Source: an uncultured Candidatus Saccharibacteria bacterium
GTDB taxonomy: Bacteria > Patescibacteriota > Saccharimonadia > Saccharimonadales > Saccharimonadaceae
Direction of reading: 5' to 3'
Assembly: GCA_948851665.1 (NCBI GenBank)
Contig: CAQOWG010000004.1
Coordinates: 8,472 to 72,471 of the forward strand
Length of the DNA stretch: 64,000 bases
Below are positions 35,788 through 43,728 of the stretch, in pieces. Every line of letters starts with the position of its first letter. Position 1 is the first letter of the stretch. The notes under the pieces were generated by a model. That model saw only the letters and a program-made list of their open reading frames with translations. It had not been told where the DNA came from and ran no database searches. A program made the translations under genes and the position numbers.

Positions 35788-35882
35788 TTGATTTTTTGGA
35801 TGATTTGTGCTATAATGAGGACATAAGGATTGTAACATCGCTACAAAGCCCAGATTTTCTAATGTCTAGGGTTCAAGCCTTA
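35788..35882 (+). promoter_or_regulatory. Promoter and three-way-junction leader of the 35952 gene
   Basis: TTGATT (35788-35793) and TATAAT (35811-35816) are 17 bases apart. Near the predicted RNA start, three stems are possible: TAAGG/CCTTA (35824-35828 with 35878-35882), enclosing TTGTA/TACAA (35830-35834 with 35842-35846) and CCCAGA/TCTaGGG (35849-35854 with 35865-35871). This three-way junction is riboswitch-like, but no known class is recognised. Confidence 0.5.
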
Positions 35883-35951
35883 GGTATTTTGAAAATTTGT
35901 GGCAAATTATACAGAAAATTGCAGATTTTTCAGAAAAAGGAGGAGTTTTTG

Positions 35952-36566
35952 ATGATTACAGAAAGAAAGACTGAAGTTTTTGACTATAACCCAGAAGTGG
36001 ATATAGAGGATGCGGACCTCGTGTTTGAAGACTTCGACGGAGCAAATGATAGGTTTAACTCTTTCCGAGCTAAAACAATCGTCAAGCGTCTGTCCATGGA
36101 ATTAAAACCAGAGGCAGAAGCAATAGTAACGGACGGTTTTCGTAGCATCCTGTTAGGAGAAGAAACCGAGTGGTACGTTTTTGCTGTTCAACCACTACCG
36201 GGGACGCTGAGAATTCGCTTACGTCACCATGGCGCTCAAATTGTGGGCGACTACGGCAAGGATGAGGTGGACGACAAGGTGACTGTGGAAAGAAAGGCGG
36301 AATATAAAAGAATTAAAGAAATTCTTGACGGCTACGAAGTAGACTTGACCTTATCTTGGAAACCAAGGACACCCGAGGATGGCCGTATTTGGTTTGGTCT
36401 TACCATAGAAAGCGGTGAAGAAGTTGGCTTTGAGGTCGACGAAGGCAAGACCACAATCGAAGTTAACCGAGGCCTATTTGAGGGTTCGATGAAATATGTT
36501 CTCACCTGGGAAAATTCAGAGCACACCAAGATTAGGGTAAAAAAGACCCATACATTCTGTTTATAG
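35952..36566 (+). CDS. Unknown soluble protein
   Basis: I do not recognise this 204-residue protein. It begins MITERKTEVFDYNPEVDIED, is strongly acidic, lacks membrane segments and seems alpha/beta; the stretch DKVTVERKAEYKRIKEIL faintly recalls CYTH-type folds, which is not enough for a call. The start at 35952 has AAGGAGGAG seven bases upstream; the frame's earlier ATG at 35796 lies before the -10 element. It has a strong promoter, a leader of about 130 bases and its own terminator, typical of the accessory genes in this window. Confidence 0.75.
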   Translation: MITERKTEVFDYNPEVDIEDADLVFEDFDGANDRFNSFRAKTIVKRLSMELKPEAEAIVTDGFRSILLGEETEWYVFAVQPLPGTLRIRLRHHGAQIVGDYGKDEVDDKVTVERKAEYKRIKEILDGYEVDLTLSWKPRTPEDGRIWFGLTIESGEEVGFEVDEGKTTIEVNRGLFEGSMKYVLTWENSEHTKIRVKKTHTFCL

Positions 36567-36582
36567 TTTGTTAAAAATTAGG

Positions 36583-36605
36583 AACCCCGGCCTGTCCGGG
36601 GTTTT
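36583..36605 (+). terminator. Terminator of the 35952 gene
   Basis: AACCCCGG (36583-36590) pairs with CCGGGGTT (36596-36603) around CCTGT, followed by TTC. Confidence 0.8.
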
Positions 36606-36729
36606 CTGGTGCTACAACGTACTTTTGTATTTTAGCATAATTGGTGCTGACTTTTTAACCTATGTGTGCTAGGGGTGAGAAATTTAAGATCTTGCCTTAA
36701 AAATGTTTTCCATAAGGAGGAGGGTAATT

Positions 36730-36774
36730 ATGAGAATTAAATTAGACTTGCCGAATCGCCAGATTTTAAGGTAA
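36730..36774 (+). CDS. Mini-ORF of 14 codons with very strong Shine-Dalgarno
   Basis: The frame reads MRIKLDLPNRQILR and is preceded by AAGGAGGAGGG at good spacing. A promoter-like sequence upstream has a normal -35 (CTGACT) and GTGTGC spacer end but a poor -10 (TAGGGG). The RNA can form competing stems: CTTGCCTTAAAA (36691-36702) with TTTTAAGGTAAG (36764-36775), or ACTTGCC (36746-36752) with GGTAAGT (36770-36776). A terminator follows at once. It may be a leader peptide without a following gene, a small toxin-like peptide or an sRNA. No family is recognised. Confidence 0.4.
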   Translation: MRIKLDLPNRQILR

Positions 36775-36780
36775 GTAGCA

Positions 36781-36811
36781 AAAGAGCAGCCCCGAGGGAC
36801 TGCTCTTTTTA
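36781..36811. terminator. Terminator after the mini-ORF
   Basis: AAAGAGCAG (36781-36789) pairs with CTGCTCTTT (36800-36808), with inner CCC/GGG and T tracts on both strands; it serves the mini-ORF and can also act from the other side. Confidence 0.8.
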
Positions 36812-36817
36812 CACCCT

Positions 36818-36843
36818 GAACCCCCGGTATTTGCCGGGGGTTC
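36818..36843 (-). terminator. Terminator of tuf
   Basis: GAACCCCCGG (36818-36827) and CCGGGGGTTC (36834-36843) form a ten-pair stem just after the tuf stop. The T-run on the minus strand is short. Confidence 0.6.
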
Positions 36844-36865
36844 TGTTCAGCTTGAGTAGTTCTAA

Positions 36866-38050
36866 CTACTTGACGATGCTGGTCACAACACCAGAACCAA
36901 CGGTCTTACCACCTTCGCGGATAGCGAAGCGGTCGTTGTTGTTCATAGCGATTGGAGCAAGCAACTTCACCTTGAAGGTAACGGTGTCACCAGGCATGAC
37001 GATTTCTTTGTCAGCTGGGAGTTCGACTTCGCCGGTCACGTCAGTGGTACGGAAGTAGAACTGAGGTTTGTAACCCTTGGAGAATGGAGTATGGCGGCCG
37101 CCTTCCTCTTTCTTCAAGATGTAAACCTGAGCTTCAAACTCGGTGTGTGGAGTAATGCTACCAGGAGCAGCAATCACCTGACCGCGCTCGATCTGCTCGC
37201 GTTCAATACCGCGGAGCAAGAGACCAGCGTTATCACCAGCTTGACCCTGATCCAAGGTCTTGTGGAAGGCCTCGATACCGGTCACAACCGATTTCTGAGT
37301 TTCTTTCAAACCAACGATTTCAACTTCGTCGTTCAATTTCACGATACCCTGCTCGATACGACCAGTAGCAACGGTACCACGACCCTTGATTGAGAAGACA
37401 TCCTCGATAGGCATGAGGAATGGCTTGTCAAGATCGTGTTCAGGAACCTCGAACCATTCATCCATGGCTTTGACGAGTTCCATAACGGCGTCTTCGTTAG
37501 CGGCGTCGCCTTCGAGAGCCTTGGTGGCAGAACCCTTGATGATTGGGGTATTGTCGCCATCATAGCCGTATTTGTTCAAGAGTTCGCGAACGTCCATCTC
37601 GACGAGTTCGACGAGATCAGGATCAGCGAGGTCCATCTTGTTCAAGAAGACGATGATCTTTGGCACGTTCACCTGGTGAGCCAAAAGCACGTGCTCACGA
37701 GTCTGTGGCAAAGGGCCGTCATTCGCTGCTACCACGAGAATAGCACCATCGACCTGCGCAGCACCGGTAATCATGTTCTTGATGTAGTCGGCGTGACCTG
37801 GCATGTCAACGTGAGCGTAGTGACGCTTCTCAGATTCGTACTCCTGGTGAGAGGTAGCGATGGTGATACCACGAGCCTTCTCTTCTGGAGCGTTATCGAT
37901 TTGGTCGTAAGCAACAGCTTTGTTTACGTCTGTTGGAAGTTTCTTTGCGAGAACGTTAGTAATCGCAGCGGTAAGAGTAGTCTTACCGTGGTCAACGTGG
38001 CCCATAGTACCAACGTTGATATGTGGTTTGGAACGGTCAAATTCTGCCAT
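36866..38050 (-). CDS. tuf: Elongation factor Tu
   Basis: The 394-residue protein is a complete EF-Tu: NVGTMGHVDHGKTTLTAAIT (G1), RGITIATSH (G2), DMPGHADY (G3), FLNKMDLADPD (G4, N-K-x-D) and GSATKALEGD (G5), with domains 2 and 3 intact. It delivers aminoacyl-tRNA to the ribosome. AAAGGAGAAAG precedes the ATG; a promoter with TTTACA and TATCAT, 17 bases apart, is visible about 85 bases upstream. It stands alone with its own terminator, not in a str operon. Confidence 0.97.
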   Translation of the reverse strand: MAEFDRSKPHINVGTMGHVDHGKTTLTAAITNVLAKKLPTDVNKAVAYDQIDNAPEEKARGITIATSHQEYESEKRHYAHVDMPGHADYIKNMITGAAQVDGAILVVAANDGPLPQTREHVLLAHQVNVPKIIVFLNKMDLADPDLVELVEMDVRELLNKYGYDGDNTPIIKGSATKALEGDAANEDAVMELVKAMDEWFEVPEHDLDKPFLMPIEDVFSIKGRGTVATGRIEQGIVKLNDEVEIVGLKETQKSVVTGIEAFHKTLDQGQAGDNAGLLLRGIEREQIERGQVIAAPGSITPHTEFEAQVYILKKEEGGRHTPFSKGYKPQFYFRTTDVTGEVELPADKEIVMPGDTVTFKVKLLAPIAMNNNDRFAIREGGKTVGSGVVTSIVK

Positions 38051-38163
38051 TCTTTCTCCTTTTAATTATTAATTTGTGTCAGAGCGCTAATATCAACCAG
38101 CTCCAACTCTACCTTTATATGATACCTAATCTATTCGGAAATGTAAAGGGGTTTAGTAAAGAA

Positions 38164-38196
38164 AAAAGCCCCGTCGATAAAACACGACAGAGGCCC
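38164..38196 (-). terminator. Terminator of the racemase-like gene
   Basis: GCCTC-T-GTCG pairs with CGACGGGGC on the minus strand (nine pairs with one bulge), followed by six T. Confidence 0.75.
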
Positions 38197-38201
38197 AAAG
38201 G

Positions 38202-38978
38202 CTATGCTTTGATGGGATTGCAGAGATAGTCAACAATCGTTTCTATGTGGCAATCGGTGGCATCAATAATAGGAATGGCAGTTGCATCCCATATTTTGCG
38301 CAGGACAATAATATTACTGCCGCAGTACTTAACCCAATGTTGGTCCGTCATCGTCAAACCAAGTTCTGTGCAACCCAAAATGACACCTTTGATTTTGTAG
38401 CGTTCAATCATCTTTGCTACCTGCAGGAAAAGGAAATCGCGCGACTCATCCTTAAACTCGTTTTGGCAGAGTTCATCGAAGATAATCCGGTCGATTTCAT
38501 CCATTGATGCCGTGGGCGGAGTAAAAACTTTGATTCCCTGTCCACGGAAGTGCTTCAAGACAAAATCTTCCTGCATGGTAAATTTAGTACCGATGAAGCC
38601 AACTCGCTCGATGCTTTGGTCAATAACCGTCTGGGCAGTACAGCTGCCAATATGAATCAGCGGGACATCAGCTATCTCTGCGACTTTGGGTGCAACTTTG
38701 TGGAGAGTGTTAGACAAGACTGCCAGTGAATCAATATTGCTGCCTCTCTTCATCTGTAAAGCCATTTCCGCCAGACAGCCTGTAATAGCCTCCCAATTTC
38801 CCTTGTGCATCCATCCGTCAATTTGGGCGAAGTTCCTTGATTGGAAAACGATGTTTGGCGAATTAAGTCCGCCCAAACGTTCTTGCACCCGGCGCGGTAT
38901 CTTCTTGAAGTAGACCTCGGTTGACGGCCAACCAGTACCGCCAATGATCCCCAGTAGGGGGTAGTGGACATTATTCAT
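38202..38978 (-). CDS. Aspartate/glutamate racemase-family protein lacking one catalytic Cys
   Basis: The 258-residue protein has the family fold: LLGIIGGTGWPSTEVYFKKI at the start, LAVLSNTLHKVAPKVAEI, then GVILGCTELGL. These enzymes use two cysteines to invert the alpha carbon. The second is present in GCTELGL, but the first (usually C-x-N-T) reads L-S-N-T here, so two-base racemisation as known is doubtful. The start at 38978 has AAGGAGGGAC upstream. It follows the broken metallo-hydrolase on the same strand after 111 bases with a TATAAT at 39058-39063. It may have another substrate or be a one-sided isomerase or hydrolase; D-amino acid supply for the wall would be the usual role. Confidence 0.75.
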   Translation of the reverse strand: MNNVHYPLLGIIGGTGWPSTEVYFKKIPRRVQERLGGLNSPNIVFQSRNFAQIDGWMHKGNWEAITGCLAEMALQMKRGSNIDSLAVLSNTLHKVAPKVAEIADVPLIHIGSCTAQTVIDQSIERVGFIGTKFTMQEDFVLKHFRGQGIKVFTPPTASMDEIDRIIFDELCQNEFKDESRDFLFLQVAKMIERYKIKGVILGCTELGLTMTDQHWVKYCGSNIIVLRKIWDATAIPIIDATDCHIETIVDYLCNPIKA

Positions 38979-39089
38979 ATAATTGTCCCTCCTTGAAAAA
39001 GATTTACCAAAAAACATAGCTAAGATTAGTAAATTGCAATGCTTTTGGCATAATGTGATTATATTAACACATTTTGCTAGGAATGGCTA

Positions 39090-39737
39090 CTATTCTAAAA
39101 CCATGCTTTCGCCAGGCTTGAGCGGAGTAAACTTGGTACCCACTTCATCGGCAGCCTTAGCAAGCCAATTGTTATTAAAACCATTACCGAGTTCGGAGAG
39201 CACAGCATCATGAACCGGGATGGCAATTTCTGGCTTGGCTTGCTTGATATATTCTGCACCCTCGGAGGCTTTGCACCAAGGCGCAGCGCTGGGGACAAAA
39301 AGGACTTTGGGGCGTTCAGGAGAAGCTGGTAGATCAAATGAATCACCGGGGTTAACTATAGCCTCATTAATGACTACTCCGAGATTCAGACAAGGCACGA
39401 CTCCCGGGATGATTTCGGCGTGATTTTGGCCGAAAAAGCGCAGCTTGAAATTTGATATTTCTTGGATAGCACCGTTCTCGACTCTTTTGATAGGATGGCC
39501 TGCAATTTCGTCCGTTTCTAAATCTTTTGGCGCAAAAATCTGTGCTTCGGGATTCTGCTCGAGGATTTTAGCAAGGACTTCGGGCTAAAAATGGTCGCCG
39601 TGTTGATGAGTAATTATAATCGCAACAACATTTGTAAGGCTTGGGAGTTTTTCGGTAAATTCAACTGGATCAAAAACTATTTTCTTGCCGTCTTTATCAA
39701 CAGCTAATCCAGAATGTTCAAATTTGGTAATCTGCAT
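39090..39737 (-). pseudogene. UlaG-like metallo-beta-lactamase-fold hydrolase interrupted by an amber codon
   Basis: The 215-codon frame starts MQITKFEHSGLAVD and contains the metal-binding motif THQHGDHF; the next codon (39585-39587) is TAG, and then the frame continues without other damage through FFGQNHAEIIPG, PCLNLGVVINE and VPVHDA-like segments to a normal stop. Only one base separates TAG from common sense codons, so this is either a recent nonsense mutation, a sequencing error or a read-through site. The start is three bases after the uvrB stop, in the same operon. The family includes cytoplasmic lactonases and nucleases; substrate unknown. Confidence 0.75.
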
Positions 39738-39740
39738 GCT

Positions 39741-41804
39741 TTATTTCCTTCCTTTATTATTTTGGCTGGCTTTGATTTCCTCGATTTGGTCGCGCAAGGT
39801 GGCAGCCAACTCAAAATCGAGGTTAGCAGCGGCCAGTTGCATCTGCGACTGGAGCTCTTTGATGAAGCTGGGTAATTCTTCCTTTGGTATACGCTTGAGA
39901 TCAAGGCCAGTAGTTTCCTCCTTTTCGGGGATGATAGCGCGCAAACCTTGGCTAATTTCCTTGGAAACGGAACGGGGAGTAATATTATGCTCTTTATTAT
40001 AGGTCTCTTGGATTTCACGGCGGCGGTTGGTTTCACTGATGGCCTTTTCCATACTTTCGGTGATTTGATCGGCATACATAATGACTTTGCCTTCGACGTG
40101 ACGAGCGGCGCGACCAATAGTTTGGATAAGCGAGCTCTCCGAGCGCAAAAAACCCTCCTTGTCAGCATCAAGAATCGCCACCAGAGAAACTTCTGGCAGA
40201 TCGAGACCTTCACGAAGCAAGTTGATACCAACTAGCACATCATAAACACCAGCGCGCAAATCGCGAAGAATGTCGCCACGTTCAAGTGTGTCGACATCAG
40301 AGTGAATATAGGCAACTTTGACATTACGTTCTTTGAGGTAATCAGTGAGATCTTCGGCCATTTTCTTGGTTAAAGTAGTAACAAGCGTGCGCTGTTTTTT
40401 AGCAACACGTTCCTCAATTTCATTCATGAGATCGTCAATTTGTCCGGCAGATGGGCGTACTTCCACCTCTGGATCGAGTAAGCCAGTTGGACGAATAACT
40501 TGCTGAGCTGGTTCGGGCGAGTGTTCGAGTTCGTATTCACCCGGGGTCGCCGAAACATAAATCGCGTTTTTGATATGATTTTGGAACTCAGTGAAAATCA
40601 AGGGACGGTTATCAAGGGCGCTGGGCAGACGGAAGCCATATTCGACTAAGGTTTCCTTGCGAGCGCGGTCGCCATTATACATACCACGGAGCTGTGGCAG
40701 AGTCATATGCGATTCGTCGATCATAATCAAAAGGTCTTTTGGGAAGAAGTCGAGTAAGGTAGCGGGCGGCTGACCGGGCTTGCGACCATCAAGGTGACGA
40801 GAATAATTTTCGATACCCTTAACAAAACCCGTCTCGCGTAACATTTCGAGGTCATATTTAGTACGTTGACTGAGGCGCTGAGCTTCGAGAAACTTATTGT
40901 TTTTTTCAAAAAATTTCAAGCGCTCTTCGAATTCTGCTTCAATGCCAGAAAGCGCGCGGTCCAACTGTTCTTTCGGTGTGGCATAGTGGGTATTCGGGAA
41001 GATATGAATTCGTTCGGGGCGCTCCAAGGTTTCGCCAGTCAGTGGGTCGATGATACGGACGATCTCAAGACTGTCAAAACCGAATTCAAAACGATACCCC
41101 ACTTCCCCGTTCGCCGGATAGAGATCGACTGTATCACCCATGACACGAAAATTGCCCCGCTCAAAAGCAAGGTCATTACGGTGATATTGCATAGCAATAA
41201 GATATTTGATGAAATTCTGCTGACTCAAAGAATCAGCGGATTGAGTTCGAACATTTACTAGCGATGAGGTACCAGCATCGCCACTTCGCCCCTCAGCGAT
41301 TTTCCAAACCGCATTCTCCTTGACTAATGTCAGAGACATTTCGGTGTAATGGTCGGGCGAACCGATGCCATAGATGCAGGACACTGAGGCCACGACGATC
41401 GTGTCGGGGCGAGTAAGCAGAGCAACCGTGGCAGCATGGCGCAAGCGATCAATCTCTTCGTTGATGGCGGAATCTTTTTCGATATAGGTGTCGGTCGAGG
41501 CGATGTAGGCTTCCGGCTGGTAATAATCGAAATAACTGACGAAATAATGCACTTCGTTCTTAGGGAAAAATTCGCGAAATTCTGAATAGAGCTGAGCGGC
41601 AAGAGTTTTATTGTGAGCGAGAATCAGAGTGGGGCGCTGGGCCTGCTCAATAATATTGGCCATGGTAAAAGTCTTGCCAGAGCCAGTCACACCGAGCAAA
41701 GTTTGCTCGCGGACGTCGGCTTTCAAGCCCGCCACCAGCTGCTCAATAGCCTGAGGCTGGTCGCCGGTTGGCCGATATTTAGAAACAAGTTCAAACTTAG
41801 GCAT
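39741..41804 (-). CDS. uvrB: UvrABC excision nuclease subunit B
   Basis: The 687-residue protein has Walker A GVTGSGKTFTMANII, the beta-hairpin region with YYQPEAYI, helicase motifs (MIDESHMTLPQL; SATPGEYEL), QTIGRAARH (motif VI) and a C-terminal UVR motif (LQSQMQLAAANLDFELAATLRDQI) for UvrC contact. It verifies DNA damage in nucleotide excision repair. TATAAT (41812-41817) is seven bases from the ATG, so leaderless. Length is normal. Confidence 0.97.
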   Translation of the reverse strand: MPKFELVSKYRPTGDQPQAIEQLVAGLKADVREQTLLGVTGSGKTFTMANIIEQAQRPTLILAHNKTLAAQLYSEFREFFPKNEVHYFVSYFDYYQPEAYIASTDTYIEKDSAINEEIDRLRHAATVALLTRPDTIVVASVSCIYGIGSPDHYTEMSLTLVKENAVWKIAEGRSGDAGTSSLVNVRTQSADSLSQQNFIKYLIAMQYHRNDLAFERGNFRVMGDTVDLYPANGEVGYRFEFGFDSLEIVRIIDPLTGETLERPERIHIFPNTHYATPKEQLDRALSGIEAEFEERLKFFEKNNKFLEAQRLSQRTKYDLEMLRETGFVKGIENYSRHLDGRKPGQPPATLLDFFPKDLLIMIDESHMTLPQLRGMYNGDRARKETLVEYGFRLPSALDNRPLIFTEFQNHIKNAIYVSATPGEYELEHSPEPAQQVIRPTGLLDPEVEVRPSAGQIDDLMNEIEERVAKKQRTLVTTLTKKMAEDLTDYLKERNVKVAYIHSDVDTLERGDILRDLRAGVYDVLVGINLLREGLDLPEVSLVAILDADKEGFLRSESSLIQTIGRAARHVEGKVIMYADQITESMEKAISETNRRREIQETYNKEHNITPRSVSKEISQGLRAIIPEKEETTGLDLKRIPKEELPSFIKELQSQMQLAAANLDFELAATLRDQIEEIKASQNNKGRK

Positions 41805-41868
41805 ATATATTATTATAGCACTATATTTACGAGCCAGGATACCCGCGGGGCATGATATAATGGAATCA

Positions 41869-42621
41869 ATGAGTGCGAGGAAAATGCCGATTTATCGGAT
41901 ACGGAGGATGATTGCCGCAGTGATTGCGGTGCTGGGTCTAGTAGGGCTAGTAATTACCCATCCTAACAGTTATGAAAAGCTCATCAGCTCAGGCGGGCCA
42001 GACACCGAATCAGCTGAGGCGAGTTCGCTGATTGACGACGGTGAGATAATCTTGGCTACCTCGATATTGGAAAGACTAGACGTCAAGGGTAGAGCGCCCA
42101 AGACTGGTTATACACGTGACGAATTTTACAGCGGTTGGCCAGAGATCGAGGGTTGCAGCCTAAGGCAACGGATTATTCGTCGTGAGGTGGGGGAAACAGC
42201 GGTATTAGCAGACAATCAATGCACGGTCATTAGCGGGGAATATATTGAACCTTACACCGGACAGACGTTAAGTTTTGGAAGCCGTGAGGAGTTTTCCAAA
42301 GGCGTTCAGATTGACCACGTAGTGGCGCTTTCGGACGCCTGGCAAAAAGGCGCCCAACAGCTAACGAAAGATGAGCGTTATAGCCTTGCGACCGATCCAT
42401 TAAATCTTCTAGCGGTGGAAAGTTCGGCTAATCAGCAAAAATCGGATGGTGATGCGGCAACTTGGCTGCCGAAGAATAAGAGTTTTCGTTGTCAGTACGT
42501 GGCGCGGCAAATTTCCGTGAAATACAAATATCACCTTTGGGTAACTGAGGCAGAGAAGGCGGCAATGGGTCGAATATTGGAAACTTGTCCGAATGAACCA
42601 GCAGTAGGCGTCGAGCAATAG
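41869..42621 (+). CDS. Membrane-anchored/secreted HNH nuclease (DUF1524/GmrSD-C-like)
   Basis: The 250-residue protein has an N-terminal anchor (MIAAVIAVLGLVGLVITH) and a C-terminal HNH fold: QIDHVVALSDAWQKGA, then TDPLNLLAVESSANQQKSDG and ATWLP, the DHxVAL...NL..V....NxxKxD pattern of DUF1524-type nucleases. Two cysteines in the outer domain may form a disulfide. It should degrade extracellular DNA or RNA, fitting an organism that scavenges nucleotides. The start at 41869 lies seven bases after TATAAT (41856-41861), predicting a leaderless mRNA; the ATG at 41860 is inside the -10 element. A terminator follows at 42629. Confidence 0.85.
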   Translation: MSARKMPIYRIRRMIAAVIAVLGLVGLVITHPNSYEKLISSGGPDTESAEASSLIDDGEIILATSILERLDVKGRAPKTGYTRDEFYSGWPEIEGCSLRQRIIRREVGETAVLADNQCTVISGEYIEPYTGQTLSFGSREEFSKGVQIDHVVALSDAWQKGAQQLTKDERYSLATDPLNLLAVESSANQQKSDGDAATWLPKNKSFRCQYVARQISVKYKYHLWVTEAEKAAMGRILETCPNEPAVGVEQ

Positions 42622-42628
42622 TGAACTT

Positions 42629-42650
42629 CCCTCATGGAGGGTTATATTTT
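42629..42650 (+). terminator. Terminator of the nuclease gene
   Basis: CCCTC (42629-42633) pairs with GAGGG (42637-42641) around ATG, followed by TTATATTTT. Confidence 0.65.
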
Positions 42651-42651
42651 C

Positions 42652-42680
42652 ATTGTAGCACAGGTTATGATTTTTGTCAA
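42652..42680 (-). promoter_or_regulatory. Consensus promoter pointing antisense into the nuclease gene
   Basis: On the minus strand TTGACA (42675-42680) and TACAAT (42652-42657) with TGTGC before it are 17 bases apart, as good as any promoter in the window. No minus-strand gene follows before uvrB; transcription would run antisense through 42621-41869. Confidence 0.55.
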
Positions 42681-42803
42681 GAGGTTTTGTTCGGTTTTTA
42701 TAAAATAACAGGGGTAGGTTTGTGGAAAAAAGCAAAGTGACTTTGTCAGAATTTTCCAAAAAATCAATATTGACGACAAGAACAAGCGTGATAGAATAGT
42801 AAT

Positions 42804-42936
42804 AGAAGCTTGGGTGAAGCCAAACGTTGAGGGTCGCCGAAGGTTCAGACAATAACATTTAGCACCGGGGTGAAAGAATGTGCTTATATCTACAAAAATA
42901 AGACTCATGCGAGAACTGCGAGGGTCTTATTTTTAT
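42804..42936 (+). ncRNA. Candidate non-coding RNA between the nuclease and rsmA
   Basis: This 330-base gap has no credible gene. On the plus strand TTGACG (42770-42775) and TAGAAT (42792-42797) are 16 bases apart, and an 11-pair terminator stem (AAAAATAAGAC with GTCTTATTTTT, 42894-42935) follows about 90 bases later. Between them are small stems such as GCTT/AAGC and AGCAC/GTGCT (42860-42884). The predicted RNA is about 130 nt. No known family is recognised. Confidence 0.45.
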
Positions 42937-42951
42937 TACGGATAGAATGAG

Positions 42952-43725
42952 TTAGGAGCCAGGATTGATTGCGTGATAAAGATTTTCCCAGTCGCCAAGG
43001 TCGAGATCACCAGGACGACAATCTGGGTCAATTGTGTATTGATCGAGAAGTGCACGCCAATCAGCTTTGGAGCGGTTGGTGCAAGCGGCGAGATTTTGAA
43101 CGAGTTTTTTACGGGGGCTAGAAAAACCGATCTTGGCAAGTTCAAGACAGGCAGGGTTGACGAGTGGACGTACCAGCGGCGTAAGAATAAGAACTTGGCT
43201 GTCAACCTTGGGCGGCGGGGTGAATTCGGCCGCTGACACAACTGGTCCAAGTTCTACGGTAGCGAGATTTTGTACAAACAAAGAAAGCATAGTCTGGTGG
43301 CCATCACTGGCGGCGATACGCTCGGCAACTTCTTTTTGGATTAGGAGAGCGACCTTTTCTGGTGGAGCGGGAGAAGTGAGAACCTGTTTGATGATTGGGC
43401 TTGTGATGTAATACGGAATATTTCCTGCTATGGCATATTTTCTGCTATTAGCAATTGTGGTGAGATTGGTTTGGAGAATATCGGCGTGAATAACCGTGAG
43501 GGGTTTACCTGGGAATGAGGCGGGGAGATTCCCTGCCAGCCGAGCATCATATTCGATTGCGATTACTTCGGGGAAAAGTTTCAGTAAGCTAGAGGTGAGA
43601 GTGCCGAGACCAGGGCCGATTTCGAGACAGAACTCAGCATCTGGCGTGTAGGATAGTTTGGCAATTTGATTAAGCAAATCGCGATTTTTGAGCCAGTGCT
43701 GGCCGAGAGATTTGTTGTTTTTCAT
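42952..43725 (-). CDS. rsmA: 16S rRNA dimethyladenosine transferase
   Basis: The 257-residue KsgA/RsmA protein starts MKNNKSLGQHWLKNRDLLNQ. SAM motif I is CLEIGPGLGTLTSSLL, acidic motif II IAIEYDARL, and the catalytic motif IV is AGNIPYYITSPIIKQ (N-x-P-Y/F). It dimethylates two adenines at the 3' end of 16S rRNA. It lies three bases downstream of the Rpf-like gene (same strand), a rare pairing that is known in Actinobacteria and Firmicutes (rpf-ksgA neighbours). Confidence 0.95.
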   Translation of the reverse strand: MKNNKSLGQHWLKNRDLLNQIAKLSYTPDAEFCLEIGPGLGTLTSSLLKLFPEVIAIEYDARLAGNLPASFPGKPLTVIHADILQTNLTTIANSRKYAIAGNIPYYITSPIIKQVLTSPAPPEKVALLIQKEVAERIAASDGHQTMLSLFVQNLATVELGPVVSAAEFTPPPKVDSQVLILTPLVRPLVNPACLELAKIGFSSPRKKLVQNLAACTNRSKADWRALLDQYTIDPDCRPGDLDLGDWENLYHAINPGS

Positions 43726-43728
43726 AAA

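Noticed and set aside
41860..41862. ATG start of the nuclease at 41860
   Set aside because: This ATG is formed by the last bases of the -10 element; the ATG at 41869 fits the leaderless spacing.
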